Positions 35,575 through 44,406 of a stretch of DNA of 64,000 nt are shown one piece after another. This DNA is from Pseudoalteromonas sp. GCY (GTDB lineage: Bacteria; Pseudomonadota; Gammaproteobacteria; Enterobacterales; Alteromonadaceae). Numbering within the stretch: the first letter of the stretch is position 1; every line of letters starts with the position of its first letter. The position numbers and the translations under genes were made by a program. A model generated the notes under the pieces. That model was not told where the DNA came from, did no database searches, and worked only from the letters and a program-made list of their open reading frames with translations. The DNA lies in the NCBI RefSeq assembly GCF_016695175.1, contig NZ_CP068023.1, positions 2,929,501-2,993,500 of the forward strand, given 5' to 3'.

Positions 35575-36063
35575 GTGCCTATTTTCAACAAACATTACAG
35601 CCTGCTATTTTTAGCCTTACTGATGTCGGGATGCCACCAGCTGGGCGAAGGTCAATCTTTGTGGAGAATAGCCTCAGAAGGCATCATTTTTGATGGGCAG
35701 CTGCAAACGCATCTGTCAGCTCCCTCAATTCAATGTGAACAGTGTGAAGTCAAACGTCAGACCGATATGCGCCCTTCCGGTCCTGCGGATTACACATTGG
35801 TGTCAGAAAACCACAAACTCAAAGCGATTTGGGGTAAAAGTAGCAATGCCGCTTTATATATTCCAAATAACGCCGGAAGAACCTTAATAAACTTAGCACC
35901 AGATACGGAAACTGGTGTCTGGATCATGGACTTAGATAGTACACCAAAGCCACTTAAAGTCGGCAAAGTAAATTATGTGATGCTTGGCGCCGACACATAT
36001 CAAGTAGTGATCAGTCCAAATTCACAGCGCACAAACTTCGAGTACGCCGTGCTTGTGAAATAG
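35575..36063 (+). CDS. Unknown lipoprotein
   Basis: A 162-aa protein with a lipoprotein signal (MPIFNKHYSLLFLALLMSGC), the cysteine at residue 20 being the lipidation site. It starts with GTG after GGTGA. The mature part has one CxxC (QCEQCEV) and beta-rich sequence (AALYIPNNAGRTLINLAPDT) without a recognised family. It is convergent with the DUF4920 gene three bases away. Which membrane it is in is not clear; glycine follows the cysteine region rather than the inner-membrane aspartate signal. Confidence 0.72.
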   Translation: MPIFNKHYSLLFLALLMSGCHQLGEGQSLWRIASEGIIFDGQLQTHLSAPSIQCEQCEVKRQTDMRPSGPADYTLVSENHKLKAIWGKSSNAALYIPNNAGRTLINLAPDTETGVWIMDLDSTPKPLKVGKVNYVMLGADTYQVVISPNSQRTNFEYAVLVK

Positions 36064-36066
36064 CTT

Positions 36067-36534
36067 TTACCGCGTTTCTAAAATAGTTACTGCATCCGGT
36101 TTGAGCCTAACTAGATTCATTCCCTCAGTGATTTTGCTTGCATCAAATATTTCACCGTTTTTGTGTGCTCTATGAGCCAAATAACGCTTCGTTTTCTCAA
36201 TGTCTAACTCGAACTGCTCAAGTACTCCTGTCGCATAGGCTTGCTTTCCAATGGCGGACATAGGAAAAACCATATCGCCATCCCGTACCTTTACGTTTAT
36301 TTCCTCGCCGTTATCTACTTTCAGTGTCATCCAACAGCCGCGTTTTTTACACACCTTGACCACTTCACCCGACAGCGTGATCTGACTCCCCACAAACTGC
36401 TCAGTATTTTTCAATACGTCTTTGCCCGCAACGAGCTTACTCATGTCTGCACCACCGCCAAACTGGGTATCACTTGCATAAGATAAAGTGCTAAGCAATG
36501 CCAACATCAGCAGCAACCTATTTTGTAATTTCAT
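36067..36534 (-). CDS. Exported DUF4920 OB-fold protein
   Basis: Periplasmic protein of 155 aa with a signal peptide (MKLQNRLLLMLALLSTLSYA). The core GSQITLSGEVVKVCKKRGCW holds the Cx4C/CW motif of DUF4920, followed by KVRDGDMVFPMSAIGKQAY. The family is predicted to adopt an OB-like fold; two conserved cysteines suggest metal or redox chemistry, but its function is unknown. GGAGG precedes the ATG, so expression should be good. Confidence 0.78.
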   Translation of the reverse strand: MKLQNRLLLMLALLSTLSYASDTQFGGGADMSKLVAGKDVLKNTEQFVGSQITLSGEVVKVCKKRGCWMTLKVDNGEEINVKVRDGDMVFPMSAIGKQAYATGVLEQFELDIEKTKRYLAHRAHKNGEIFDASKITEGMNLVRLKPDAVTILETR

Positions 36535-36814
36535 AAAACCTCCTTCTCAAAAATTACAGCCAGTATAAATAAAAATTCTGACTTTACGCCCAAGCCGTTC
36601 AGTTAACATGATGCTGTACTGTTAGCTAGGCTAGCTTAAGCAACTACAACTCGTAAAGCAACAAAGGAGTTGTAGTTGTTTTCTTGCATTTTTGACATGT
36701 TTTGATGTCGTCATAATAAAAAAGTGATACAGTTTTTTAATTAAAAAATACTCAATGTATATCACTCAAAACCAGCAATGTTTAACACACTTCTTATTAG
36801 CCAACAGAGGAAAC

Positions 36815-37288
36815 ATGGATAAAAGCTTTTTAAAAAAAACCCTTGCTGTAGCAATTCCCCTCTTTATTTTCTACAGTTGGTATAGCTCATACGAATCCCA
36901 ATCAACAGGTGAAGCTATTTTAAAAGAAGTGTCTCAACTATCAGTTCAAGAGATTGAATCAATTTCAAAATGGGATACAAACATTGGACAGGAGAGACAG
37001 CAGTTCAATATTCCAGATAAGATACTTCAGGAGTTTTTGTATTCGCTTGACGACGCACGCTCTGCCATGTTTATTAGAAGCCCTTCTCCATATGAAAAAG
37101 TATTTATTAGAATAAGAACAAAGGCAGACACTTACGATCTCGAATTTTTAGTTCACGAGAACGAGGATAAGGCAATAAATTTTCACCTAGTGAAAAGGCG
37201 TTGGTTTGGCGCCAGTAGCTTCACTCAAGAAAATTTCGGAAGCTTTAGAAGTAAAGAGCTTAGACGCTTTCTCGCCCAAATTAAGTAA
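36815..37288 (+). CDS. Unknown membrane-anchored protein
   Basis: A 157-aa protein starting MDKSFLKKTLAVAIPLFIFY, an N-terminal membrane anchor with the rest outside. The start at 36815 is chosen because AGAGGA lies directly before it; the frame extends 20 codons upstream without such a site. The soluble part (SVQEIESISKWDTN and KVFIRIRTKADTYDLEFLVH) is not recognised. Stands alone between a terminator-free 5' region and a decayed gene. Confidence 0.68.
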   Translation: MDKSFLKKTLAVAIPLFIFYSWYSSYESQSTGEAILKEVSQLSVQEIESISKWDTNIGQERQQFNIPDKILQEFLYSLDDARSAMFIRSPSPYEKVFIRIRTKADTYDLEFLVHENEDKAINFHLVKRRWFGASSFTQENFGSFRSKELRRFLAQIK

Positions 37289-37320
37289 CAATTGTTGTCT
37301 ATTCAATGGATAAGAATTTT

Positions 37321-37890
37321 TCAATTCAGGATTTGCTTTTTCTGTGCCAGATAAATTGAACTCGTAGTTAGACAAGCGGTACTAATGCCATAAAACTCAG
37401 TGTTACGTTTATCTTCTCGCTTAGTCCAATTCGTCGTTTGTACTTGTCTATCAGTTGATAAATAAGTCAATCTAGTTGCAACCTACCCTCACATAACTTT
37501 CTTTCTCGCTTTGCTGCAATTGCTTATGAATAAAACCTATCTTGTCGTAAAGCGTTTGAGGGGAAGTATCTAAATGTATTATGATCCTCCTCAGCTATGT
37601 GTGCATCAATATCAGATCGAACAACCTAATATTGCTCTCAGGTCTCTTTTGCTTTCGGGACTGCTTACCAACCGTTAAAGTTTTTCGACAATGATTGCAC
37701 TCATACCTAGATATTCCAGCACCTTTATACCCACGCTTTTTAACACTAGGCTTGAATTAGCTCTCCATTGGCTATTCGGTCCTTACAAGCCATGCATAAA
37801 AAGCGCTGGTGCATTGCCATTAAAGTTTTCGTCAGATAAAGCTCGATGTGTAGCATTCTCAGGGGGTGCATTTAGTAAACTTACAACTCT
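37321..37890 (-). pseudogene. Decayed zinc-ribbon/HTH transposase-like gene
   Basis: On the minus strand, conserved-looking pieces lie in different frames with several stops. In order they are: ENATHRALSDENFNGNAPAL; SVKKRGYKGAGISRYECNHC followed by RKTLTVGKQSRKQKRPESNI; after a stop, LRRIIIHLDTSPQTLYDKIG; and after a shift, YLSTDRQVQTTNWTKREDKR and NTEFYGISTACL. The cysteine pair and RKT resemble the zinc ribbon of many transposase-related proteins, and the next piece looks like a helix-turn-helix. I read it as a dead insertion-element gene with at least two stops and two shifts. Boundaries are approximate. The 800-base gap contains nothing else I can support. Confidence 0.65.
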
Positions 37891-37956
37891 TTACTTGCAA
37901 TCATTTATACGGTTTTGGGAAGGAGAGCCACCCCTTCTGGCTAGATTTCTTTCTCA

Positions 37957-38002
37957 CAAAAAAAAAGCACCATAACTAAGTTAACTAACTCAGTTATAGT
38001 GC
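37957..38002 (-). terminator. Strong terminator of the 38.1-39.8 kb gene
   Basis: On the minus strand, arms GCACTATAACT and AGTTATGGTGC (one mismatch) are followed by nine T. It is 90 bases past the stop of the upstream exported protein. Confidence 0.8.
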
Positions 38003-38091
38003 ATCTTTATTAAATATTAAGCCGATAGCACCACATTAGCTGAACGGCTTGTTTTACGTCGACATTTTTAACATCATTTGATTTTTGCTCG

Positions 38092-39819
38092 TTATAGTTT
38101 TTTCAGCTTCATATCAGTGCCAAATACAAGGCCATGATCCGCAACATCCATACTAAACTCAAACACCATATTTTGCTGTAAAAGCGCATCAATACTATCA
38201 GGCATTGGTTGACCAGTCGCTTTTGCCGCTTCTAACATTGGTGCTAAAAATGCTTGCATATCCATGCTGAAATGCGTCATGCCATTAGTTTCTAACGCTT
38301 GGCCTGCCATTTTCTCAGCAATAACTGTCGCCTTTTCACCCGTAAACAACACCAAGTGATCGCCTTTAACTGCCAGTTTGATATCCACATCTAAAGGCTG
38401 TGGAGATGGAATGTACTGGTTAATTGAAACAGGTGTGCCATCTTCTGGGATTTGAATTTGACCCAGCATAGGTGCAAGCCCTTTCACCGTATTAACAAGT
38501 ACTAAAGGATCTTCGGCAGACAATGTGACTAGAGCATCAAACGTTTTAGGTTCCGGCATGCCTTGGTCGTTTGGCTCCATAACAAGATCAAAAACGGATG
38601 CACTCACGCCTTTAACCGAGTTCGCCATGCCTGTCATCATCGCAATAGCCATTGGACTGTTTTGTTTCGCTTGCTGCTGTAGTGCAACGAGTTCAGAACA
38701 CTTGAATTCAGCTTTGGTAAAGCGGCCCCAAAGGGTGTTTACAAGCGGCGCAACTTTTGCAACATCAACACCATAGCCAAACCCTAGTACTTTCTCTTCG
38801 CCGTTGGTGACGTGCGCAGGAATAAAGCCACGGATCGACCCAAGCGCTTTCATCAGTTCAGCATCTTTACCCACCACCACAGTATCAACTTCAAAGTCGA
38901 TTGCGGAATTAGTAAATTGGATATTCTTGGTACCCAACACCGTTGCAGGCCACAGATTTGCGATTTCACTGTAGTCCGCCTGACATTCAGGAGCACGTAC
39001 CGCTGCTAATTTCTCAGTATCACCGCCCAGCTGCAAGATGTTGTCTAACATACGAGTCAAATCAGACTGCTTATTTGCAGTAATACCATCGACGATAGCC
39101 ACATGGTTCAAAAATGCAATTGACGAACCATCAAAACCAAACTGCGTGTTGTATTGCTCAAGTTTGCCAGATTGCGCCAGTGACTGGGCTGGTTTGGCAA
39201 TACCCAAAGCGACTTTTAAATCCGCTTCGGTGTTAATTGGCGTGTTAAATGTCGTCGTTACCCATTGACCCTGCACGGATGTGATAAGCTCAACCTTAGC
39301 TTCTGGCGCGAACTCAAGCTGATAACGCGTTAATGCAACGCCATCAAGCGTATCTTCTTGGTATGTGATTTCGGCATCTTTTGCAGCCATTTTTATTGTG
39401 CGCTGAAAAGCTTCAGGATCTGCAAGCTCATAACGCAGTGTCGGTAACAAACCAACGGTGTAGAATACACTTCTAACTGTCTCACCCATACCTAAGATAG
39501 CTTTCATTTGCTCAGGGGATGTCATCGCTAGATTGTACTGCTCTAATAGCGTTGCCAGAAAATTAAGATGTTTGTCATTTTCTTTTCTAAGCAGCCCAGT
39601 TACTTCTTCAAGATCTTGTACTTTTCTAAGCGCTTCAGGCATAAAAGATAAATATTTTTGCTGCTCAAAAGGCGTTAATTGCCCCCAAAATACAGCGGTA
39701 TCAGCCGGAACATATTCCAGTTGTTCCATCGCAATGCTTGAAGAAGATGATTGAGTGGTTACATAAGCACCAACGGCAATAGCCACAGCACCTAAGCCAA
39801 CGAGAAGTTTTGTATTCAT
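38092..39819 (-). CDS. Large exported protein of unknown function
   Basis: A 575-aa protein from ATG 39819 (AAGGA upstream; the frame opens 24 codons earlier). It has an N-terminal membrane-type signal (LLVGLGAVAIAVGAYVTT) and a soluble body. The opening LEYVPADTAVFWGQLTPFEQ resembles the DUF3352-type pattern 'YxPADTxxfxg', common to large periplasmic proteins of marine gammaproteobacteria. It has only two cysteines and no catalytic motif. The start is in line with a periplasmic or surface-anchored protein. The function is unknown. Confidence 0.75.
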   Translation of the reverse strand: MNTKLLVGLGAVAIAVGAYVTTQSSSSSIAMEQLEYVPADTAVFWGQLTPFEQQKYLSFMPEALRKVQDLEEVTGLLRKENDKHLNFLATLLEQYNLAMTSPEQMKAILGMGETVRSVFYTVGLLPTLRYELADPEAFQRTIKMAAKDAEITYQEDTLDGVALTRYQLEFAPEAKVELITSVQGQWVTTTFNTPINTEADLKVALGIAKPAQSLAQSGKLEQYNTQFGFDGSSIAFLNHVAIVDGITANKQSDLTRMLDNILQLGGDTEKLAAVRAPECQADYSEIANLWPATVLGTKNIQFTNSAIDFEVDTVVVGKDAELMKALGSIRGFIPAHVTNGEEKVLGFGYGVDVAKVAPLVNTLWGRFTKAEFKCSELVALQQQAKQNSPMAIAMMTGMANSVKGVSASVFDLVMEPNDQGMPEPKTFDALVTLSAEDPLVLVNTVKGLAPMLGQIQIPEDGTPVSINQYIPSPQPLDVDIKLAVKGDHLVLFTGEKATVIAEKMAGQALETNGMTHFSMDMQAFLAPMLEAAKATGQPMPDSIDALLQQNMVFEFSMDVADHGLVFGTDMKLKKL

Positions 39820-40022
39820 AATTGATTCCTTGTTATCACCACGGTACATAGCCAAACACGTGGTAAATTTATTCTTCCCTACGAACCGCAACGATTGCGC
39901 GCGTCAGAGGTCGTTGCATAAAGACAGTTGCATGTCCAAAAATGCAGCGGTATTGTACCTCGATTATTGTCTCAATTCCATTAATTGTGAATAGTCAAGC
40001 TATTCTCAATATTCGGTCAGTT

Positions 40023-40063
40023 TTAAAATGAGCTTGATCGTTACATCAATAACCACCAAGCTC
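40023..40063 (-). terminator. Hairpin after phosphoesterase gene
   Basis: On the minus strand, arms GAGCTTG and CAAGCTC with a 20-base loop are followed by ATTTTAAAA. It stands 13 bases past the stop of the gene at 40076. Confidence 0.6.
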
Positions 40064-40075
40064 TCATTTACAGGG

Positions 40076-42040
40076 TTATTGACTTACTGCTTGTAGAGTC
40101 AATCCTGAAAAAGCAGCGTAACCATAGAGTCCAATATGCCAAGTTCCCGCATTTGGATTGGTGATTGTGCACGTTTCATTATTGCCATTTTCATAAGGCC
40201 GACACTCGTAGGTATTACTATTTGGTTGTTGACCAAAACGCAGATATAAATCAGCATCTCCAGTACCACCCGATCCCTTTACTTGCAGGCTCTGTGTTCC
40301 CTGTGCCACGTCAAAAGTATAATACTGCCACTGACCTTTACTGGCGGATTGATCCAACCATTGCTGGCTATTACCTTGATCTGGAGGAGTGTCAGTATAA
40401 ACCGTAGCCGTTAGCGCAACGCCTGAATAACTCTCATAGCCATCAAGCATGACATAGTAACGACCTGTTTGTACTGGAGTAATCGTACAGACTTCATTAT
40501 TACCTGATTTATAGGGTCGACAATCGTAGTTTTGTGTCGTTGGCTCCGCATTAAAGCGCACATACATATCTACATCACCACTGCCGCCCGCCGTTTCAAC
40601 TTTTAGCTGCGTTGCTCCTGTTGGCACATCAATGTAATAAAGTGCCTGAGAAGACTTAGCACCAGTGACATTCGCTTGTGTTTGACCACTGATAAGTTCA
40701 ATTGCAGCTGGCGGCTCAACAATGGGAGTTTCTATCACAGATAGATTATTGCTTGCTTTGATCAGATTCAGTTCATCACCAATTTCAGCGGCGTACCACC
40801 ATGTCATATTCATAGGTAACGCGAGCGGATCGGCATCTCGCTGCGCTTTAGATAACGCGGTTGCATTACTTGAAAACTCAGCAGTTCGAACAGTAAGCTT
40901 ATCATTTGTCACACTCAACACTTTAAACTGTTGAATACTCGCAAGGTCGATAGTCCAGCTTTTTGGATCATTGGCGCTTCTCGCCGGTGCACCCCAGCTT
41001 CCCTCACCCACATAAACGGTGCCGCCTTGGGTCGTTGCAGTAAAGCCATTGCTGGTAGGCGTTAGTGCGTAAGTCAGTTTATTGATATGAGTATCGGACT
41101 CTACCACTAAGTTCATCGCATTATTATAGAAGTCTTGTGCCCACCAAGTGTGTAATATGGTGTTGTCTGACTTACCTGAATAGTGAGGATACATAGGCTT
41201 ATGATACTGAGCGATACGCCACGTTGCGCTGTTGCCCTGAGACTGTAAGTCGCTTTTCAGCCAATTGTTCATCGCTGTGGCATAGCTCGACCAGCCACTA
41301 TTTTTAAATTGGCTATTTAAGGTATAAACCCTTAACAGCCCCGCCACGTTAAAAGCACCATAGGTATCTTTTGCTGTACACGCACCATCTTGGTCATAAT
41401 CTACGCCAAATACTTCGCATAGCGTTTTGTAGTTATCGTCTTCGTGATTGCCATGTGTTGCTACGAATGGATAAATTCGTTTGTATGCAAGGCCATCAAT
41501 CAAATCATCCGAAAAGGTTACTTGCCAATCTTTTAAGTATTCACGCATTTCAGAAACGGAGTTTGCATTGGTGTAGTCGCCACCATGCATAATAAATAGC
41601 GGTCGAATTTTAGCGATCAACTCATTACCTTTACGGCGCGTTGTCCAACCTGTGCGCGTATCACCACCAGCTACAGCAGTGATCCCTGATGCCGTTTGCG
41701 GCGCAGTTCTGAACCACAAACGCTGACCGCAACCTTGTGAATCACAAACACGATAATACACCGCACTATCTGGGGTTAAACCGGTTAATTTCACAAATGA
41801 ACTTGAGAGGCCACCGTCAAAGGTATGCGTTGCGCTGACTGCTGCGCTTTGCCAACTCTGCTCATCCGTTGTGCTGCCATATTTAACAATATGGTTAGTG
41901 CCTGATGTGGGTGTAAACCCTATTGTTGCTGAAGTACTTGGACTGGTGTCCCACACAAGACGATGGTAGTCACTCGCAGCAAAACTGCTACAAGATAGAC
42001 CAGCTGCAACCACAAAAGTTGCCATTTGAGTATATTTCAT
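40076..42040 (-). CDS. Secreted metallophosphoesterase with two PPC domains
   Basis: Calcineurin-like/purple-acid-phosphatase-type enzyme of 654 aa, exported (MKYTQMATFVVAAGLSCSSFA). It begins with a fibronectin-like N-terminal domain (VWDTSPSTSATIGF). The metal motifs follow: AVAGGDTRTG, IMHGGDYTN, VATHGNHED, AQYHKPMYPH and a variant ESDTHIN near residue 310. The last 200 residues are two bacterial pre-peptidase C-terminal (PPC) domains, each with SGDVDMYVR or TGDADLYLR and CRPYxxGNNE. PPC domains are common in extracellular enzymes of marine bacteria. Likely role: release of phosphate from organic esters outside the cell. Confidence 0.88.
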   Translation of the reverse strand: MKYTQMATFVVAAGLSCSSFAASDYHRLVWDTSPSTSATIGFTPTSGTNHIVKYGSTTDEQSWQSAAVSATHTFDGGLSSSFVKLTGLTPDSAVYYRVCDSQGCGQRLWFRTAPQTASGITAVAGGDTRTGWTTRRKGNELIAKIRPLFIMHGGDYTNANSVSEMREYLKDWQVTFSDDLIDGLAYKRIYPFVATHGNHEDDNYKTLCEVFGVDYDQDGACTAKDTYGAFNVAGLLRVYTLNSQFKNSGWSSYATAMNNWLKSDLQSQGNSATWRIAQYHKPMYPHYSGKSDNTILHTWWAQDFYNNAMNLVVESDTHINKLTYALTPTSNGFTATTQGGTVYVGEGSWGAPARSANDPKSWTIDLASIQQFKVLSVTNDKLTVRTAEFSSNATALSKAQRDADPLALPMNMTWWYAAEIGDELNLIKASNNLSVIETPIVEPPAAIELISGQTQANVTGAKSSQALYYIDVPTGATQLKVETAGGSGDVDMYVRFNAEPTTQNYDCRPYKSGNNEVCTITPVQTGRYYVMLDGYESYSGVALTATVYTDTPPDQGNSQQWLDQSASKGQWQYYTFDVAQGTQSLQVKGSGGTGDADLYLRFGQQPNSNTYECRPYENGNNETCTITNPNAGTWHIGLYGYAAFSGLTLQAVSQ

Positions 42041-42051
42041 TTCCTTGGTTC

Positions 42052-42723
42052 CTAGTTTAGAGTAACAGGCTCAGCACGACTTTGAGCCAATGAGAATGGT
42101 GTTGACGGCGTAGCCACCAACATGACAAATGCGGCATTTGCATAAGGGAGCGAAAGCGTCTCTGCAGATTGAAAATTCACGGCCGTTGCCCCTAACTTTT
42201 CACGCTTAAAAGACTTGGGTAACGGGACGCCAGCCTCACTACTCCAATAGTCACCATTTTTAATGTGTGGGAAAAAATCACTTGCGATATGGGGTTGTCC
42301 GGGACTATTTGGCGTTTGAATTAAAGAGTGCAGCTCATCAGGTGTAGGTAAACGCCACTCGGCACTACCACATAATGAAGCTTGATTGGTTTTACGGATC
42401 AGGTCTTGGCTATCGCAGTGGGATGCTTCGAAATAACAATCACCTTGATCAGCATGACCAAATTGACCGTCATACCAAGAGTAGCTCCAATAGCCATCGT
42501 GAATAGACTCATCATCTCGTTTTACTTCCCAAAGCAGATTAAGCTTTTTGTCATAGACACAATGCCAAGGGCCCTGCCATATAGACAAAAACTGCATGTC
42601 ATTAGTGACTTTAATAAAGCGTGCATGAGTTGGAATTTCTCGCTCAGGGGCGCTGAATAACAAGTAGCTAATCGCCACAGCGGCAATCGCTAAACTAAGT
42701 ACTAAACGTGAGGCAACGGTCAT
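42052..42723 (-). CDS. Exported DUF1566-type protein
   Basis: A 223-aa protein, MTVASRLVLSLAIAAVAISY start with a membrane anchor or signal. The domain shows the DUF1566/Lcl pattern: NLLWEVKRDD, then WRLPTPDELHSLIQ near residue 123 and YWSSEAGVPL near 160. It carries several cysteines (WHCVYDKK, GDCYFEASHC, SLCGSAEW) that probably form disulphides. The ATG overlaps the stop of the upstream cytochrome gene by four bases, so the two are co-translated and probably work together. The function of DUF1566 is unknown. Confidence 0.75.
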   Translation of the reverse strand: MTVASRLVLSLAIAAVAISYLLFSAPEREIPTHARFIKVTNDMQFLSIWQGPWHCVYDKKLNLLWEVKRDDESIHDGYWSYSWYDGQFGHADQGDCYFEASHCDSQDLIRKTNQASLCGSAEWRLPTPDELHSLIQTPNSPGQPHIASDFFPHIKNGDYWSSEAGVPLPKSFKREKLGATAVNFQSAETLSLPYANAAFVMLVATPSTPFSLAQSRAEPVTLN

Positions 42724-44222
42724 AGCATATACCTCAATTGAATCGCTCTGTGGTGACGAGTATGCGCGATTTGTGCGTGATCGAATGCGGAGACCCACAT
42801 GCAAACACCAGAGCGCAGTTCAACATCAAGGGTAGAATGCGTTTGGTGTTTACGTACCAGCTCTAGCGTCCAATAACCATCGTGCCACTCTCCCCTAGCC
42901 CTAACATCGGCTCTATCTCCCTCAAAACGATTTGAACGGTACAACACGGACGGTAGCTGTTCGCCAATTTTCGCCATGTCTCGTTGTGGGTTGTAGGTTT
43001 CGCTGGCAAACCAATCAAGGACTTTGCGCTCAGTGATATCCGGCGATGGGATTGGCATTCGCTTTGGCGTAACCTCAGTTGGTGAGTACCAGCGCCAGTT
43101 CATCACATAAGCACCGCTTTCTTTGCCATCAGGTTGATACCCTGCGGTGTAGCGCCTTTGCCCAAGTGCAACGCTTTGGGGTGGCCCAAAAAAATTATCA
43201 TCGGCCAAGTACATGTCATTGGTTCTCAGCGCTTTCCAGTGCCATAAATCTCGCGTGCGGCCGTCCGTACTTGCGTGATAGCCCTTGCCATGCCAGTTAC
43301 GGGGTTTGCCTGCAAGCGGCGCATCGCCGTATTGAACGGTGCCATCGCCTCCTAGCTCACAGGTAGTCGATAGCATGATGGCAAACTTATCTTCGTAATA
43401 AGTCCGCTCGTCAAAGCGATAAAAGCCATTTTCTTGTACTTGCCAACCGTCCGATGTTTTTTCGAGCGGCAGATGCTCTAGACTTTCGGTCGGATCTTGC
43501 CAGCGGATCAGAAAGAAGGTTTCATCATGGTTGCTCAACGCTTTTATTTCGACCTCACTACTCCCATCCAAGAAGTTTGCACCACCAAATGTAGTTAACT
43601 GAATAGGCTTAGCACGCAACCATTGTGGCTCGTCTCCTTTACCATCTATTTCGAGGTGGCTTTGCCTTGATAGCGGCGCAACTTCTAACCGTAAATGCTG
43701 CTCTGCAACAATAAGCTGTATGCCAAGGCCGCAAAAATACACCAGAGCAATACTGCAACTGAGTAAAATAAGCGCATTTCTGGGCACTAATACGCTCAGT
43801 ACTTGCTTGCCCTTAAACACGGTGTGCTTTATGCCATGCAACACCAAATACAAAAAAATGGCTGTCGCTGATAACCCATGAATGACTAGACTTAGACTCT
43901 CAGGATTGAGCCAAAGTAACCAACCTGTGGCTATACTCAACACGATAACAAGATACCCAAAGTAGTTAACGGCTTTATCAAACTTGCTTGGTGCGCCGTG
44001 AAACGGCGCGCGAATGGTTGCCACAGTAAAAACAATCGCAATCAAGGTGAGTAAGCAACCAAATAACACATGCACTGACAGCAACGCGCCTTGTGGAAGC
44101 AAAGGCGAAAGAAACGCCAGAAAATCATGGTTAATAATGCCCAAGCGAGGGCCTGTCAGTAACCCAACCAAGATAACTATTACCGCCATAACATGGAAAA
44201 TGGCAAAACTACTTCGACGCAC
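42720..44222 (-). CDS. Cytochrome b561-type membrane protein fused to EB-dehydrogenase haem domain
   Basis: About 500 aa. The N-terminal 185 residues hold five to six membrane helices with histidines (IFHVMAVIVI, LSVHVLFGC, LVIHGLSATAIFLYLVLHGIK) suited to bind b haem. The rest is a periplasmic domain like the ethylbenzene-dehydrogenase gamma-subunit haem-binding family: LEIDGKGDEPQW, FFLIRWQDPTES, YYEDKFAIMLS and LELVRKHQ. It may pass electrons between the quinone pool and a periplasmic partner. GTG 44222 with GGGAG five bases before it is the best start; the frame opens at TTG 44234. It diverges from a di-haem c lipoprotein. Confidence 0.8.
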   Translation of the reverse strand: MRRSSFAIFHVMAVIVILVGLLTGPRLGIINHDFLAFLSPLLPQGALLSVHVLFGCLLTLIAIVFTVATIRAPFHGAPSKFDKAVNYFGYLVIVLSIATGWLLWLNPESLSLVIHGLSATAIFLYLVLHGIKHTVFKGKQVLSVLVPRNALILLSCSIALVYFCGLGIQLIVAEQHLRLEVAPLSRQSHLEIDGKGDEPQWLRAKPIQLTTFGGANFLDGSSEVEIKALSNHDETFFLIRWQDPTESLEHLPLEKTSDGWQVQENGFYRFDERTYYEDKFAIMLSTTCELGGDGTVQYGDAPLAGKPRNWHGKGYHASTDGRTRDLWHWKALRTNDMYLADDNFFGPPQSVALGQRRYTAGYQPDGKESGAYVMNWRWYSPTEVTPKRMPIPSPDITERKVLDWFASETYNPQRDMAKIGEQLPSVLYRSNRFEGDRADVRARGEWHDGYWTLELVRKHQTHSTLDVELRSGVCMWVSAFDHAQIAHTRHHRAIQLRYML

Positions 44223-44406
44223 AACTGCTCCCAAACAAATAAAGTAAATTTAGTGTAAACAAATAAATTTACATAAATATTTCATATTTGGAAAGATGAG
44301 ACTTTCTCATCTTGTGAATGAGAGGCACGTGTAATGTCGTGTAACTTGATTGTTAATGAGTTTGTACTAAGGTAGTTGATACTTCCACCGTCACGGACAG
44401 TTCAAC

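Noticed and set aside
37691..37975. A 94-aa plus-strand frame in the 37.3-38.1 kb gap
   Set aside because: It is the reverse of the decayed minus-strand gene, whose blocks make much better protein sense.
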